The notes below the pieces were generated by a model. That model worked only from the letters and a program-made list of their open reading frames with translations, was not told the DNA's origin and searched no databases. A stretch of DNA of 64,000 nt, taken from the NCBI RefSeq assembly GCF_000384195.1, contig NZ_KB913034.1, positions 451,873-515,872 on the forward strand, in the 5' to 3' direction. Position 1 is the first letter of the stretch. Each line of letters opens with the position of its first letter. Shown one piece after another: positions 42,774 to 52,153 of this stretch. A program made the translations under genes and the position numbers. This DNA comes from Allobaculum stercoricanis DSM 13633 (GTDB taxonomy: Bacteria > Bacillota_I > Bacilli_A > Erysipelotrichales > Erysipelotrichaceae).

Positions 42774-43957
42774 TTTGCTTGATACACTCCAATCATTGCT
42801 TTTTTATCTTGTTTATTGATCACGCTAATTTCTTCTTGGCTCTTGTTTGGAATAAACCAATACATCTTCCTAATTTCTGTATCTAAATTTGCTAACGCTT
42901 GATTGAGCTCTGGATCAGGGAAAAGATGCGTTGCCTTTTCTAAATGTTTAAATTGACGTAAATCGATATCATTTGTGGTGCGGACAATCCAATCTTTGCA
43001 AATTAAAGAAGCGTCAAAATCGGAATGACGATTCAATTCGATTTTACGAATACGGCCTTGCACGACATCTAAGGCATTGGCAACTAAAGCTTGGGCAGTT
43101 GCACTGCCACCGGCACCTTGACCATAGTAGCCTAGCTTTTCAAAAGAAGGTCCATAAACAAGTTGGGCATTATAGTTTTGTTGAACGCTCGCAAAAAATG
43201 AATCGTTGGACAGGAAAATAGGTGCAATTAAAGCCGAGTGTTTTCCGTTTACATTTTTGAGCGTTGCGACATGGCGAATGGTGCGATTTGCCGATTTTGC
43301 GAGTTCAATATCGATTTTGTCGATATTGGAAATGCCAAACGGTTTCGGTAAATCAGTAATAGAAGCATGGGTTAATAAGCTCGCTAAAATCAAAGACTTG
43401 TAATATACATCAATGCCTTCGACATCATTAGTAGGATCGGCCTCGGCAAAGCCAAGAGATTGCGCATTAGAAAGAGCGTTGGCAAAAGAAACTCCATTTT
43501 GTTCCATACTTGTCAAAATGTAGTTAGATGTTCCATTTAAAATGCCTTCAACTTGGGTAAGTGGTTCGGCTAAACCGAGTTTTAAAATGGCATCGATAAT
43601 GGGAATTCCTCCACCAACAGTCGCTTCGATTTGAATACTTCCACCATAATTTTTTGTTAATTCAAGATAAGTATTTAAATATTTACTGATCACGGCTTTG
43701 TTGGATGAAATGACGTGTTTTCCATGACGTAATGCGATTTGAATTAATGTGTTGGCAGGTTCTAAACCATTAAGACATTCAAAGACGATGTCAGTTTGCT
43801 TTGCGCTTACAATCGTTTTCCCCTGGTCAGTGAAGTAAGGAAGATTCACTTTTGAGGGACGGACAAAGACGTGTTGGATATTTAAGTCATCTAAAGATTG
43901 ACATAAACGTTCAATCTCTTTTCCGACTGTTCCATAGCCTAAAAGAACACAGTTCAT
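42770..43957 (-). CDS. hom: Homoserine dehydrogenase
   Basis: A 395-residue enzyme making homoserine from aspartate semialdehyde. The NAD-binding GYGTVGKE motif, substrate region GILNGTSNYILTSMEQNG and GFAEADPTNDVEGID are clear. It is slightly shorter than most firmicute homologues, and the C-terminal ACT domain seems reduced, so feedback control may reside mainly in lysC. Start ATG after AAAAAGGAGAG; ends in an ATGA overlap with lysC. A good promoter precedes it. Confidence 0.96.
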   Translation of the reverse strand: MNCVLLGYGTVGKEIERLCQSLDDLNIQHVFVRPSKVNLPYFTDQGKTIVSAKQTDIVFECLNGLEPANTLIQIALRHGKHVISSNKAVISKYLNTYLELTKNYGGSIQIEATVGGGIPIIDAILKLGLAEPLTQVEGILNGTSNYILTSMEQNGVSFANALSNAQSLGFAEADPTNDVEGIDVYYKSLILASLLTHASITDLPKPFGISNIDKIDIELAKSANRTIRHVATLKNVNGKHSALIAPIFLSNDSFFASVQQNYNAQLVYGPSFEKLGYYGQGAGGSATAQALVANALDVVQGRIRKIELNRHSDFDASLICKDWIVRTTNDIDLRQFKHLEKATHLFPDPELNQALANLDTEIRKMYWFIPNKSQEEISVINKQDKKAMIGVYQAK

Positions 43958-43979
43958 AAAAACTCTCCTTTTTGCAGGT

Positions 43980-44007
43980 TATTTAGAGATTTAGATCTCT
44001 TTGTCAA
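43980..44007 (-). promoter_or_regulatory. Promoter of hom-lysC-asd
   Basis: Minus-strand TTGACA (44007-44002), 16-base spacer, TAAATA (43985-43980). The start would be close to 43973, giving a leader of only about 16 bases, so no riboswitch or T-box fits. Confidence 0.72.
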
Positions 44008-44069
44008 GAAATTTGAATTTGTGATAAAATTTGTGCTTTTTAACAAAAATGTGTCTATAGTAAAAACAC

Positions 44070-44098
44070 TTGTATTTAAAGCTTGAACATTGTATCAT
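44070..44098 (+). promoter_or_regulatory. Candidate promoter of thrC operon
   Basis: TTGTAT (44070-44075), 17-base spacer, TATCAT (44093-44098), about 30 bases before the thrC start. It is divergent from the hom promoter. Confidence 0.55.
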
Positions 44099-44129
44099 AG
44101 AGCATGTGTATTTTCAAGGAGTGAAAATT

Positions 44130-45614
44130 ATGAGAGCTTATTATCAATCAACTCGGCAAAATGCCGTTCATATAAATGCTAAACAGGCAATTTTGCAAGG
44201 AATTTGCGAAGATGGTGGTTTATTTGTCTGGCCAGAACTCGCCAAGACGCAATTAGATTTGGAAAAAATTTGCCAAATGGACTATCAACAAATTGCCAAT
44301 ACGATATTTAATTTGATGTTATCTGGCTATGAACAAGACGAGATTGCAGATTGTGTTCAAAATGCGTATACAAGAAGTTTCGAACGGACAAAGCCCGATA
44401 CGATCACACCGCTTGAAACAGTTGGCGATGTTGAGGTTTTAGAATTATTTAGAGGACCAACAAGTGCATTTAAAGATGTGGCGCTAAGTATTCTGCCTTG
44501 GTTTTTATCCAAAGCGTTAAAAGATAGCGATAAAAAAGCTTTGATTTTAACGGCAACAAGTGGAGATACGGGAAAAGCTGCGATGAGCGGGTTTGAAGAT
44601 GTTGCACAAACCGGAATTTGCGTGTTCTATCCCGATGGGAAAGTATCAGATGTGCAATATCGCCAAATGGCAACGCAAACTGGACAAAACGTGCGTGTTT
44701 TTGGGGTTGAAGGAAACTTTGATGATGCCCAAAGCATGGTTAAACAACTCTTCCTTGACGAACAATTAAAACAAAAATTAGCCAAAGAAAACATTGTTTT
44801 ATCGAGTGCAAACTCGATTAATATCGGACGATTGATTCCCCAAATCGTTTACTATTTTGATGCATACCGCCAATTGGTAAACAAACAACAAATTAAAATT
44901 GGTGATGAAGTCTCCTTTAGTGTGCCAACCGGAAATTTTGGGGACGTGTTAGCGGGTTATTATGCAAACTTGCTGGGATTACCGGTTAAAAAATTTTATG
45001 TCGCAAGTAATGCCAATAATGTCTTAACTGATTTTTTAAATACTGGAACGTACGATCGTCGTCGTCCGTTTATTCAAACGATTTCACCAAGTATGGATAT
45101 TTTGATCTCCTCCAATTTGGAACGTTTACTCTACTATGCATCCAATCAAGATTGCCAAAAAGTAGCGGGTTGGATGGAACAATTAGCTAAAGAAGGGTTC
45201 TATACTTTAGATGATCAAACCAAAGAGATGATCCAAAATAAATTTGAAGGGGGGTATTATGATGATGACCAACTTAAAACAACAATTGCCAAGGTTTATC
45301 AAGAAACAGGATATGTTTTAGATCCTCATTCCGCTGCTGCATATGCACTCGCAAAAGATAAAAAAGGACAAGAGCCAATTATCGCTTTAGCTACAGCTTC
45401 TCCTTATAAATTTACACAAGATGTTTTAGCTGCTTTAGGAGGACAGGAAGCAGATGCTTGGTGTGCAATGAAAACTTTATCCACAATGAATGTCGATCCT
45501 ATTCCGGCAAAACTAAAAGCACTACAACAAGCACCAATTCGACATCGTCAAGTTGTTAGTCCAAAGGGCATGAAAGAAGTGGTTGAACAAAGTGCATTGG
45601 AGATCTTTGCATGA
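44130..45614 (+). CDS. thrC: Threonine synthase
   Basis: A 494-residue PLP enzyme making threonine from phosphohomoserine. It belongs to the long (fungal/Gram-negative-like) class: QAILQGICEDGGLFVWPE near residue 22, the PLP lysine in RGPTSAFKDVALS near 115, and ATSGDTGKAAMSGF near 150. Start ATG 44130 follows AAGGAG six bases upstream; a further upstream ATG (44070) lacks this. The stop overlaps thrB (ATGA). Confidence 0.96.
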   Translation: MRAYYQSTRQNAVHINAKQAILQGICEDGGLFVWPELAKTQLDLEKICQMDYQQIANTIFNLMLSGYEQDEIADCVQNAYTRSFERTKPDTITPLETVGDVEVLELFRGPTSAFKDVALSILPWFLSKALKDSDKKALILTATSGDTGKAAMSGFEDVAQTGICVFYPDGKVSDVQYRQMATQTGQNVRVFGVEGNFDDAQSMVKQLFLDEQLKQKLAKENIVLSSANSINIGRLIPQIVYYFDAYRQLVNKQQIKIGDEVSFSVPTGNFGDVLAGYYANLLGLPVKKFYVASNANNVLTDFLNTGTYDRRRPFIQTISPSMDILISSNLERLLYYASNQDCQKVAGWMEQLAKEGFYTLDDQTKEMIQNKFEGGYYDDDQLKTTIAKVYQETGYVLDPHSAAAYALAKDKKGQEPIIALATASPYKFTQDVLAALGGQEADAWCAMKTLSTMNVDPIPAKLKALQQAPIRHRQVVSPKGMKEVVEQSALEIFA

Positions 45615-46483
45615 TTACAGTTTTAGCGCCAGCAACAAGTGCCAATTGTTCGATTGGTTTTGATTGTTTAGGTCTAGCTTTAGATTGGAAGTCGAAAATT
45701 TACTTTGAACAGGCCGATGAACATCTCATTACAGGATGTCCGGCACAATATTGTACGCAAGATAATTTGGTGCTGAGTTCCTACTTAAAAACGTGTGAAT
45801 ATGCTAAAGTTGATCCGAAAAAAGTTCATATTCATATTGATTCGGATATCCCGTTTGCTAGAGGATTAGGTTCTTCTAGTCAATGCATTGTTGCGGGAGT
45901 TCTTGGTGCAGATGCGTTGATGAATTTGCATTTGAGCGATGAACAAAAATTAGAAGTCGCTTGTCAAATTGAAGGTCATCCCGATAATGTCGCACCGGCA
46001 TTATTTGGAGGATTGATTGTTTGTGCAAATCATCATGATCATTTGATTAAAGTTAAATTTCCTGCAGGAGGTTGGAAAGCACTCGTTGTAATTCCGAATT
46101 ATGAAGTGAGCACCCAGGAAGCAAGAAAAGTTTTACCGACAACATTAGAGCGAAATGAAGTTGTTCAACAAGTGTCTCATGCTATGTTATTTGAATATGC
46201 ATGGGTACATGAACAAGAAGAATTACTCAAAGAAGTCTGCCACGATTTTATTCACGAACCGTATCGTGCAAAGTTAATTGCCGATTATCAAAAGATTCGT
46301 GATCTAGCAGATCAATATGGAGTTCCATTTTGGATCTCTGGTTCTGGATCAACCATGGCTTTGATCAGTCAAGATCTAACAAAATTAAATACGATTCAAG
46401 CAATAATTGAATCGTTTAATTCGCGATTAGACTGTCGAGTGTTGAATGTTTGCAATACGGGTGCGGAGGTTATATATGGATAA
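45611..46483 (+). CDS. thrB: Homoserine kinase
   Basis: A 290-residue GHMP kinase that phosphorylates homoserine. Motifs: PATSANCSIGFDCLGLAL near the N-terminus, the ATP loop IPFARGLGSSSQCIVAGVLG near residue 85, and the C-terminal SGSGSTMALI. Start overlaps the thrC stop and the end overlaps the ACT-domain gene, so the group is translationally coupled. Confidence 0.96.
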   Translation: MITVLAPATSANCSIGFDCLGLALDWKSKIYFEQADEHLITGCPAQYCTQDNLVLSSYLKTCEYAKVDPKKVHIHIDSDIPFARGLGSSSQCIVAGVLGADALMNLHLSDEQKLEVACQIEGHPDNVAPALFGGLIVCANHHDHLIKVKFPAGGWKALVVIPNYEVSTQEARKVLPTTLERNEVVQQVSHAMLFEYAWVHEQEELLKEVCHDFIHEPYRAKLIADYQKIRDLADQYGVPFWISGSGSTMALISQDLTKLNTIQAIIESFNSRLDCRVLNVCNTGAEVIYG

Positions 46484-46910
46484 GTATTATTTAGTTCGCT
46501 CAGATATTTTGCCTGAAGTGATTGAAAAAGTAGTAGAGGCTCAAAATCTTTTACGGACTGGTCAAGCACGTAGAATTTGTGAAGCCGTTAAGAAGGTCGG
46601 AATTTCTCGAGGAACGTTCTATAAATATAAGGACAGTATTTTTCCTTTTGAAGCAGATAACCAAAGTCGCAAAGCGATCATTACTTTAGTTATTCATGAT
46701 GAAAAAGGCGTTCTTTCGATGATTTTGACGCGAATTGCCCAACTCAACTGTAATATTCTTGCGATTAACCAAACGATTCCAATTAATGACATTTCCAACG
46801 TCGTTTTGACTTTAGATGTTACAGAACTCCCTGGAAATATTGAAGATCTCATCGCTTTATTACGTCGACTCGATCGCGTAGCAAGCTGTTCCTTGATCAG
46901 TATCGAATAA
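46476..46910 (+). CDS. ACT-domain protein (PheB/UPF0735-like)
   Basis: A 144-residue protein. The first 65 residues contain a helix-turn-helix-like segment (ARRICEAVKKVGISRGTFYKYKD), followed by an ACT domain (residues 70-144, ITLVIHDEKGVLSMILTRIAQL). PheB-type proteins have this layout; the ACT domain probably senses an amino acid, plausibly threonine or another product of this pathway. ATG 46476 follows GGAGG and overlaps the thrB stop by eight bases. The stop shares one base with the next start (TAATG). Confidence 0.88.
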   Translation: MDKYYLVRSDILPEVIEKVVEAQNLLRTGQARRICEAVKKVGISRGTFYKYKDSIFPFEADNQSRKAIITLVIHDEKGVLSMILTRIAQLNCNILAINQTIPINDISNVVLTLDVTELPGNIEDLIALLRRLDRVASCSLISIE

Positions 46911-47620
46911 TGAAAAACGCAATTCGAAACACGTTTTCCTTAATCTTTGGTTTATCGATCATCGTTGCGATGATCTTATCGAGTGTTCAAGCTGTGGTGT
47001 TTAATCACAGCTTTTATACGTCATTGTATGCTAAACTCAACCTTGCCCAAGTCGAAAATATTTCGCAAGAAGATTTAGAAGAGTCCATCTTTATGATGGT
47101 GGATTATGTAGAAGGAAAACGTGATGATTTAAATGGAGAAATCACATGGCGCTCCAAGAAACAACCAACTTTCAATACGAAAGAAATCCGTCATATGAAA
47201 GATGTTCGCAATTTATGGTTTAAGGCGAAACTCGTCATGCAAGTTGCATGGGGATTGGTTTTGTTAAGTGTTGTGGTTCTTGTTGTGATCAATCGCAAAC
47301 AAGCATTATTCGATTTGATGCTTGGATTTAAAAACGGATTGATTGCGATCACAATCCTTTTGGTTTTCTTTGGTTTTTGGTGGTTCATTGACTTTACCGG
47401 GTTTTGGACGTGGTTTCATACGATCGTATTTCCAGGAAATTCGGATTGGTTATTAAATCCTGCCACTGATTTTATGATTGTGATTTGTCCGGAACAAATG
47501 TTTAGTACGATGGTGTTACAAATCGCTTTGCGATTCATTCTTTCGTTTGGTGGGCTGGCGTTGGTTTTATACGTGTTGACTAAAATCCAAAAAGATCGAC
47601 TAGATATAAAAAGGATTTAA
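46910..47620 (+). CDS. TIGR01906/DUF1461-family integral membrane protein
   Basis: A 236-residue protein with four membrane segments (about residues 10-30, 105-125, 135-155, 200-220). A conserved extracytoplasmic region lies between the first two, reading MMVDYVEGKRDDL and HMKDVRNLWF, as in TIGR01906 proteins of Firmicutes. Function is unknown. It begins in a TAATG overlap with the ACT gene and closes the threonine operon; a terminator follows. Confidence 0.8.
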   Translation: MKNAIRNTFSLIFGLSIIVAMILSSVQAVVFNHSFYTSLYAKLNLAQVENISQEDLEESIFMMVDYVEGKRDDLNGEITWRSKKQPTFNTKEIRHMKDVRNLWFKAKLVMQVAWGLVLLSVVVLVVINRKQALFDLMLGFKNGLIAITILLVFFGFWWFIDFTGFWTWFHTIVFPGNSDWLLNPATDFMIVICPEQMFSTMVLQIALRFILSFGGLALVLYVLTKIQKDRLDIKRI

Positions 47621-47696
47621 TCCAAGCATGAAGAACAAGCAATAAAAGAAAAAATAGGGATTGTTTAAAAGAAAAAGAGATCATTGAATTGAAATT

Positions 47697-47728
47697 AAAA
47701 AAGGCATCTTGTATAGATGCTTTTTTAT
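47697..47728 (+). terminator. Terminator of thrC operon
   Basis: Arms gcatct / agatgc with a five-base loop and a run of six T residues, preceded by a matching A tract. Confidence 0.8.
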
Positions 47729-47788
47729 CTTTTAGGGCACAAAATTGAAATGAATTGAAGAGATTAATAAGTTTTGAACAAAGAAAAA

Positions 47789-47877
47789 GGAAAAGACATC
47801 TAGCGTTATGCAAACAGCAGCGTCTTTTCCACAGGCGGGTGTCCACAAAAAACTAGGGGGCTAAGTTTTTGTGGACA
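47789..47877. repeat. Two adjacent strong inverted repeats
   Basis: First repeat: ggaaaagac (47789-47797) / gtcttttcc (47822-47830). Second: tgtccacaaaaa (47840-47851) / tttttgtggaca (47866-47877), a perfect 12-base pair with loop ctagggggctaag. Neither is explained by flanking genes, which already have a terminator at 47697-47728. Confidence 0.75.
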
Positions 47878-48008
47878 TGTCTAAGAATAAACTCACTTGT
47901 GACATTATCGTTGTCATTGAAAAAATAAAAAAAAAGAAAAGAATCATTTTTAATGATATCAAAAGCTAAAAAACAACATCTTATTATATATAGGGAAAGG
48001 AAATGTAT

Positions 48009-48617
48009 ATGAAACCATTCGTTCTTGCGAGTCAATCGCCACGCCGAAAGCAATTATTAGGACAACTCATTGGTCAAGAAACATTTGAATGTATCCCTTC
48101 ATGTGCAAATGAAGTTTGGATTGATGCGGATGTAGACACAGCTGTTTTACACATTGCTAAAACAAAAGCAAAAGAAATTGCCGATCGCCACTCTAAGCAA
48201 TGGGTACTTGGTGCTGATACGATTGTAGTCGATCAACAACGAATTTTAGGAAAACCTAAAAGTTTAGAAGAAGCTAGGCAAACTTTGCATAAGCTATCTG
48301 ATCATTGGCATGAAGTCAAAACGGCAGTCGTCTTAATTGCACCCGAAGGGGTTCAACCACAAATGCAAGAAGCAGTAGTGACGACCAAAGTTCATTTTCG
48401 AAATTTATCCGATGATGAAATCGAACATTATGTCGCAAGTGGCTCACCTTTAGATAAAGCGGGAAGTTATGGCATTCAAGAAGTGGATTTTGTGGATCAA
48501 ATCGAGGGATCTTTTACGAATGTGATTGGCTTACCGATGGGACTTGTCGAAAACTGGGTGAATGCTTATTTTCCGATCGTGCAAAGTGCAAAAATGATCG
48601 AAAAGAACCAAGAGTAA
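48009..48617 (+). CDS. maf: Maf-family nucleotide pyrophosphatase
   Basis: A 202-residue Maf/YhdE protein that hydrolyses non-canonical nucleoside triphosphates and is linked to septum formation. N-terminal VLASQSPRRKQLL, the catalytic loop LGADTIVV near residue 70, GKPKSLEEA and the C-terminal GSYGIQ are all typical. ATG 48009 is preferred over 48003 because GGAAAGGAA is then at the right distance. Confidence 0.95.
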   Translation: MKPFVLASQSPRRKQLLGQLIGQETFECIPSCANEVWIDADVDTAVLHIAKTKAKEIADRHSKQWVLGADTIVVDQQRILGKPKSLEEARQTLHKLSDHWHEVKTAVVLIAPEGVQPQMQEAVVTTKVHFRNLSDDEIEHYVASGSPLDKAGSYGIQEVDFVDQIEGSFTNVIGLPMGLVENWVNAYFPIVQSAKMIEKNQE

Positions 48618-48678
48618 CAGTGCCCATTTTGTATACTAGTTCAAGAAATAGGGCTTTTTGTGAAAAATGATTTGTTTG

Positions 48679-48707
48679 TTGCAATAGTAGGGGAAATATT
48701 TTATAGT
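48679..48707 (+). promoter_or_regulatory. Promoter of tRNA-Thr
   Basis: TTGCAA (48679-48684), 17-base spacer, TATAGT (48702-48707), about 26 bases before the tRNA. Confidence 0.75.
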
Positions 48708-48733
48708 AATCAAGCAAAACACATAGCCCAATT

Positions 48734-48807
48734 GCCGATATAGTATAATGGTAATACACGTCCATGGTAAGGATGAACTCGTGGTTCAATTCCGCGTATC
48801 GGCACCA
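48734..48807 (+). tRNA. tRNA-Thr(GGT)
   Basis: 74-nt tRNA with acceptor GCCGATA/TATCGGC and encoded CCA. The anticodon stem CGTCC/GGATG carries loop ATGGTAA with anticodon GGT. The T loop is GTTCAATTC. It reads ACC/ACU codons. Confidence 0.93.
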
Positions 48808-48817
48808 TTTGAACATC

Positions 48818-48845
48818 AAGCTAGGTTAAACCTGGCTTTTTTTTA
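48818..48845 (+). terminator. Terminator after tRNA-Thr
   Basis: Arms aagctaggtt / aacctggctt with one mismatch and a run of T residues. Confidence 0.85.
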
Positions 48846-48989
48846 GTCACTGGAGTGAGCTGACCTCCATTAAAAAATGACTTTCGCCGAATCGTTTTTT
48901 ACTGCAATTTACGGGATGGATTGTCATGATATACTTAAATCAGCAATTCCGTAGAGGATAATTTAACAAGAATAATATTGAGAGGAAAC

Positions 48990-50588
48990 ATGAATCAGCC
49001 TATCTATGTCATCGGCCATAAACGGCCTGATACAGATTCAGTGTGTGGAGCGATTACGCTTGCTGCATTGAAACAAAAACTTGGTGAAAACGTTGTTCCA
49101 GCAAGACTTGGACATTTGAACCCGGAAACAAAATACATTCTTAAAAAAGTAGGCGTTCCAACACCTGTGCGCCTGACGACCGCAAAAAATGCATTAGAAG
49201 AAATTGAAATTGATGAAGCTATTTTAATCAATCGCCTCGATACATTACGTTATGGTTGGGATTTGATGCTAGACAATAACACAAAAACGATTTATGTCTT
49301 GGACGATAATGGTGATTTTATTGGAATGGTCACATTAGCTGATATTTCTAAAGTCCAAATGCAGGATTTAAATATCACGCGTAATTTATTGAAAGATACA
49401 CCAGAAGAAAATCTACGTGATGTTGTTCACGGAAAAATCTTGTATCGAGGAGATCGTAAAAAAAGCGGTGATGTACGAATCTCCGATAAAAAGATGATGG
49501 AACGTGATTTGACGGGTGCCATCATGGTGTTAAATGATCATGAAGATGACATGATCAAGTCGATGGCCAGAGGTGCGGCCGTGATCATCATTGCCGAAAA
49601 CTTTGTACCGAATGATTATATTTTTGAAATGGCCAAAGCAATGGGGGTTACTTTAATTAGTACACCTTATAACTTGATGAAAATCATTCAAATGATTTAT
49701 CGCGCCATTCCAGTTGAATTTATTATGACCCCACGCCATGAAGCAATTGAATTCCATCCAACGGAATATATTGAAGATGTCGAACGCAAAATGTTGCGTA
49801 CGCGTCATTCTTCTTATCCAGTTGTCGAAGGAAAGAAAATTATCGGTTCAGTTGCCCGCTACCACTTATTGAAAGCTAAACCGAAAAAATTCATTCTCGT
49901 CGATCACAACGAATCGAAACAGTCGATTGATGATCGCGATCAAGGGGAAATTTTAGAAATCGTAGACCATCACCGTATTGGTGATATTGAAACAAACCGT
50001 CCAATTGTCTTTAGAAATATGATCGTTGGCTCAGTAAATACAATTATTGCCATGATGTATCAAGAATATGGCATTAAGATGGGTGAAAAAATCGCACAAC
50101 TGATCTTGTATGCGATGATTAGCGATACGATGAACTTTAAGTCGCCAACTTGTACACAAACTGATCGTTTCATTGCTGCTCGCATTGAAGAAGAATATGG
50201 ATTAGATGCTTCGCAAATGGCAGAAGACCTTTTCCGCAATACGGCAACGATTCGGGAAAAAGATTTTAAATCGATCTTATATCAAGATTGTAAAGAATTT
50301 GATTTGTCAGGAATTAAGACAAGCATTAGCCAAGTCTTTGTCTTTGATTATCAAGATGTGGATCAAATTGCGGATGATTTTAAATCCTATATGGCCGATG
50401 AGTGTCGAAAGCTTGGCGTAAATTTATGGGTGATCGCCTTTACGAATGTGGAAGGAAATGGCTCACGCTTCCTTGCCGCAGGACCAGAATCATTCCGTGT
50501 TGAAGAAGCAATTAAAGGATTTGAAGAAAAGAAATACGTTTCTCGTAAAAAACAAATTGTTCCAGGCCTTGGAGCGGCATTACGTTAA
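48990..50588 (+). CDS. ppaC: CBS-domain manganese-dependent inorganic pyrophosphatase (family II)
   Basis: A 532-residue family II pyrophosphatase with a regulatory insert. The N-terminal DHH domain carries VIGHKRPDTDSVCGAI (metal ligands His10, Asp14, Asp16). The regulatory part (about residues 65-300) contains paired CBS sequences and a DRTGG-like region that bind adenine nucleotides. The catalytic domain resumes with EIVDHHRIGD near residue 323 and ends with the DHHA2 substrate-binding lobe. It cleaves pyrophosphate to phosphate. ATG 48990 follows AGAGGA; the upstream TTG is too close. Confidence 0.95.
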   Translation: MNQPIYVIGHKRPDTDSVCGAITLAALKQKLGENVVPARLGHLNPETKYILKKVGVPTPVRLTTAKNALEEIEIDEAILINRLDTLRYGWDLMLDNNTKTIYVLDDNGDFIGMVTLADISKVQMQDLNITRNLLKDTPEENLRDVVHGKILYRGDRKKSGDVRISDKKMMERDLTGAIMVLNDHEDDMIKSMARGAAVIIIAENFVPNDYIFEMAKAMGVTLISTPYNLMKIIQMIYRAIPVEFIMTPRHEAIEFHPTEYIEDVERKMLRTRHSSYPVVEGKKIIGSVARYHLLKAKPKKFILVDHNESKQSIDDRDQGEILEIVDHHRIGDIETNRPIVFRNMIVGSVNTIIAMMYQEYGIKMGEKIAQLILYAMISDTMNFKSPTCTQTDRFIAARIEEEYGLDASQMAEDLFRNTATIREKDFKSILYQDCKEFDLSGIKTSISQVFVFDYQDVDQIADDFKSYMADECRKLGVNLWVIAFTNVEGNGSRFLAAGPESFRVEEAIKGFEEKKYVSRKKQIVPGLGAALR

Positions 50589-50594
50589 TATACA

Positions 50595-50648
50595 AACCTT
50601 CAGTGAAATCGAAAGGACAATCTTTCGAAGCACTGAAGGTTTTTTTCA
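50595..50648 (+). terminator. Terminator after pyrophosphatase gene
   Basis: Arms aaaccttcagtg / cactgaaggttt with inner pairing cgaaag/ctttcg and a T run. Confidence 0.9.
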
Positions 50649-50760
50649 CGAAAAATAAAAATGTGAGAGCCGCAAATTGTTTTGCAAGCGCAATAGTTTG
50701 TCCTTGATTAAGCTATGAATAGGACAGAATTGAAAAAATTCACCAATTTCGGGTGTTCTT

Positions 50761-50790
50761 TTCACATGAAAAATAAAACTTGATTATAAT
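50761..50790 (+). promoter_or_regulatory. Promoter of pepT operon
   Basis: TTCACA (50761-50766), 18-base spacer, TATAAT (50785-50790). It leaves a leader of about 150 bases before pepT, in which I see no clear secondary structure. Confidence 0.75.
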
Positions 50791-50946
50791 GAAAAGTATG
50801 TTAGCTCTAGAAATGCGCCCTTTTTATCTATAGAAAAAACGGCAATCGAGAATGATAGTTATTCATCAGAGCAAACCAAGAACATAAGCACATAAATGCA
50901 AAACAAACACGTTAAGTTTACGAAATATAGAAAAGGAGAATTCAAA

Positions 50947-52152
50947 GTGAGCGTAGTCGATAAATTTTTACACTATGTATCATTTGATACGCAATCCGAT
51001 GAACATTCAACAACTGCTCCATCCACGCAAAAGCAGTTGATTCTTGCCCAAGAATTAGTGAAAGAACTCAATGAATTAGGAATTGAAAATGCAACACTTG
51101 ATCCTTATGGTATCGTGTATGCATCTATTGCCCCAACAGCAGGAAAAGAAAACGAAAAAGCCATTGGCTTAATCGCCCATATGGACACTGCAGGTGAAAT
51201 GAGCGGAAAAGATGTCAAACCAAGAATTGTGAAAAACTATTCGGGAGATGACATCGTTTTAAACGAACAGTTCTCAATGAATCCTGAACAATTTCCAGCT
51301 TTAAAAGCAGTAATCGGTGATGATGTGATCGTTACCGATGGAACAACACTTTTAGGTGCGGACGATAAAGCAGGTATTGCGATTATTATGGCTACTTTAG
51401 AAAAAGTTTTAAAAGAACAAATTCCCCATGGCCAGATTTGGATTGCCTTTACACCGGACGAAGAAGTTGGACGAGGTGTAGAAAACTTCGATTTAACTAA
51501 ATTCCCAGCAGATTTTGCATACACATTAGATGGCGCTGAAATTGATTGTGTTGATTATGAAACTTTCAATGCGGCAATGGCAGAAGTTACCTTTACCGGC
51601 GCATCCATTCACCCAGGTGAAGCAAAAGATAAAATGATCAATGCGGCAGGCCTTGCAGTGACTTATGCGTCTATGCTTCCACAATGGGCAAAACCAGAAC
51701 ACACTTGTGGTCGTGAAGGATTTATCCATTTACTTGAAATGCATGGTGAATGCGAACACGCTACATTAAGCTATATCGTTCGTGATCATGATCATGATTT
51801 ATTTGAACATAAAAAACAATTGCTGTTAGATCTTGCACAGTATTTAAACAGCCTACATCCAGATTGTTGTCAAGTGACTCTACGTGAGCAGTATTTAAAC
51901 ATGAAAGACTACATGCAGGGTGATTTTGAATCAGTCAATCGAGCAAAAGCAGCTTTACAAGCATGCGGCATCACACCAAGAAGCTTACCAATTCGTGGGG
52001 GAACAGATGGTGCAATGTTAACTCAACGTGGTTTAAATACGCCAAACTTAGGAACAGGTGGAGGAAACTACCACGGTCGTTTTGAATTTGCTTCCGTTCA
52101 AAAAATGGAAAAAATGGTTGACGTCGTTTGCCAGATTTTGAAAGGGGAATAA
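50947..52152 (+). CDS. pepT: Peptidase T (tripeptide aminopeptidase)
   Basis: A 401-residue M20-family zinc peptidase removing the N-terminal residue of tripeptides. Metal and active-site motifs: LIAHMDTAGEMSG near residue 80, LLGADDKAGIAIIM near 137, AFTPDEEVGRG near 173, and GGTDGAMLTQRG near 355. The GTG at 50947 is chosen because AAGGAG lies nine bases upstream and the protein then begins like other PepT proteins. It is followed two bases later by the malic enzyme gene. Confidence 0.95.
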   Translation: MSVVDKFLHYVSFDTQSDEHSTTAPSTQKQLILAQELVKELNELGIENATLDPYGIVYASIAPTAGKENEKAIGLIAHMDTAGEMSGKDVKPRIVKNYSGDDIVLNEQFSMNPEQFPALKAVIGDDVIVTDGTTLLGADDKAGIAIIMATLEKVLKEQIPHGQIWIAFTPDEEVGRGVENFDLTKFPADFAYTLDGAEIDCVDYETFNAAMAEVTFTGASIHPGEAKDKMINAAGLAVTYASMLPQWAKPEHTCGREGFIHLLEMHGECEHATLSYIVRDHDHDLFEHKKQLLLDLAQYLNSLHPDCCQVTLREQYLNMKDYMQGDFESVNRAKAALQACGITPRSLPIRGGTDGAMLTQRGLNTPNLGTGGGNYHGRFEFASVQKMEKMVDVVCQILKGE

Positions 52153-52153
52153 G

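Noticed and set aside
43958..44129. T-box or threonine riboswitch between hom and thrC
   Set aside because: The leaders are very short and no specifier stem, T-box sequence or terminator is present.
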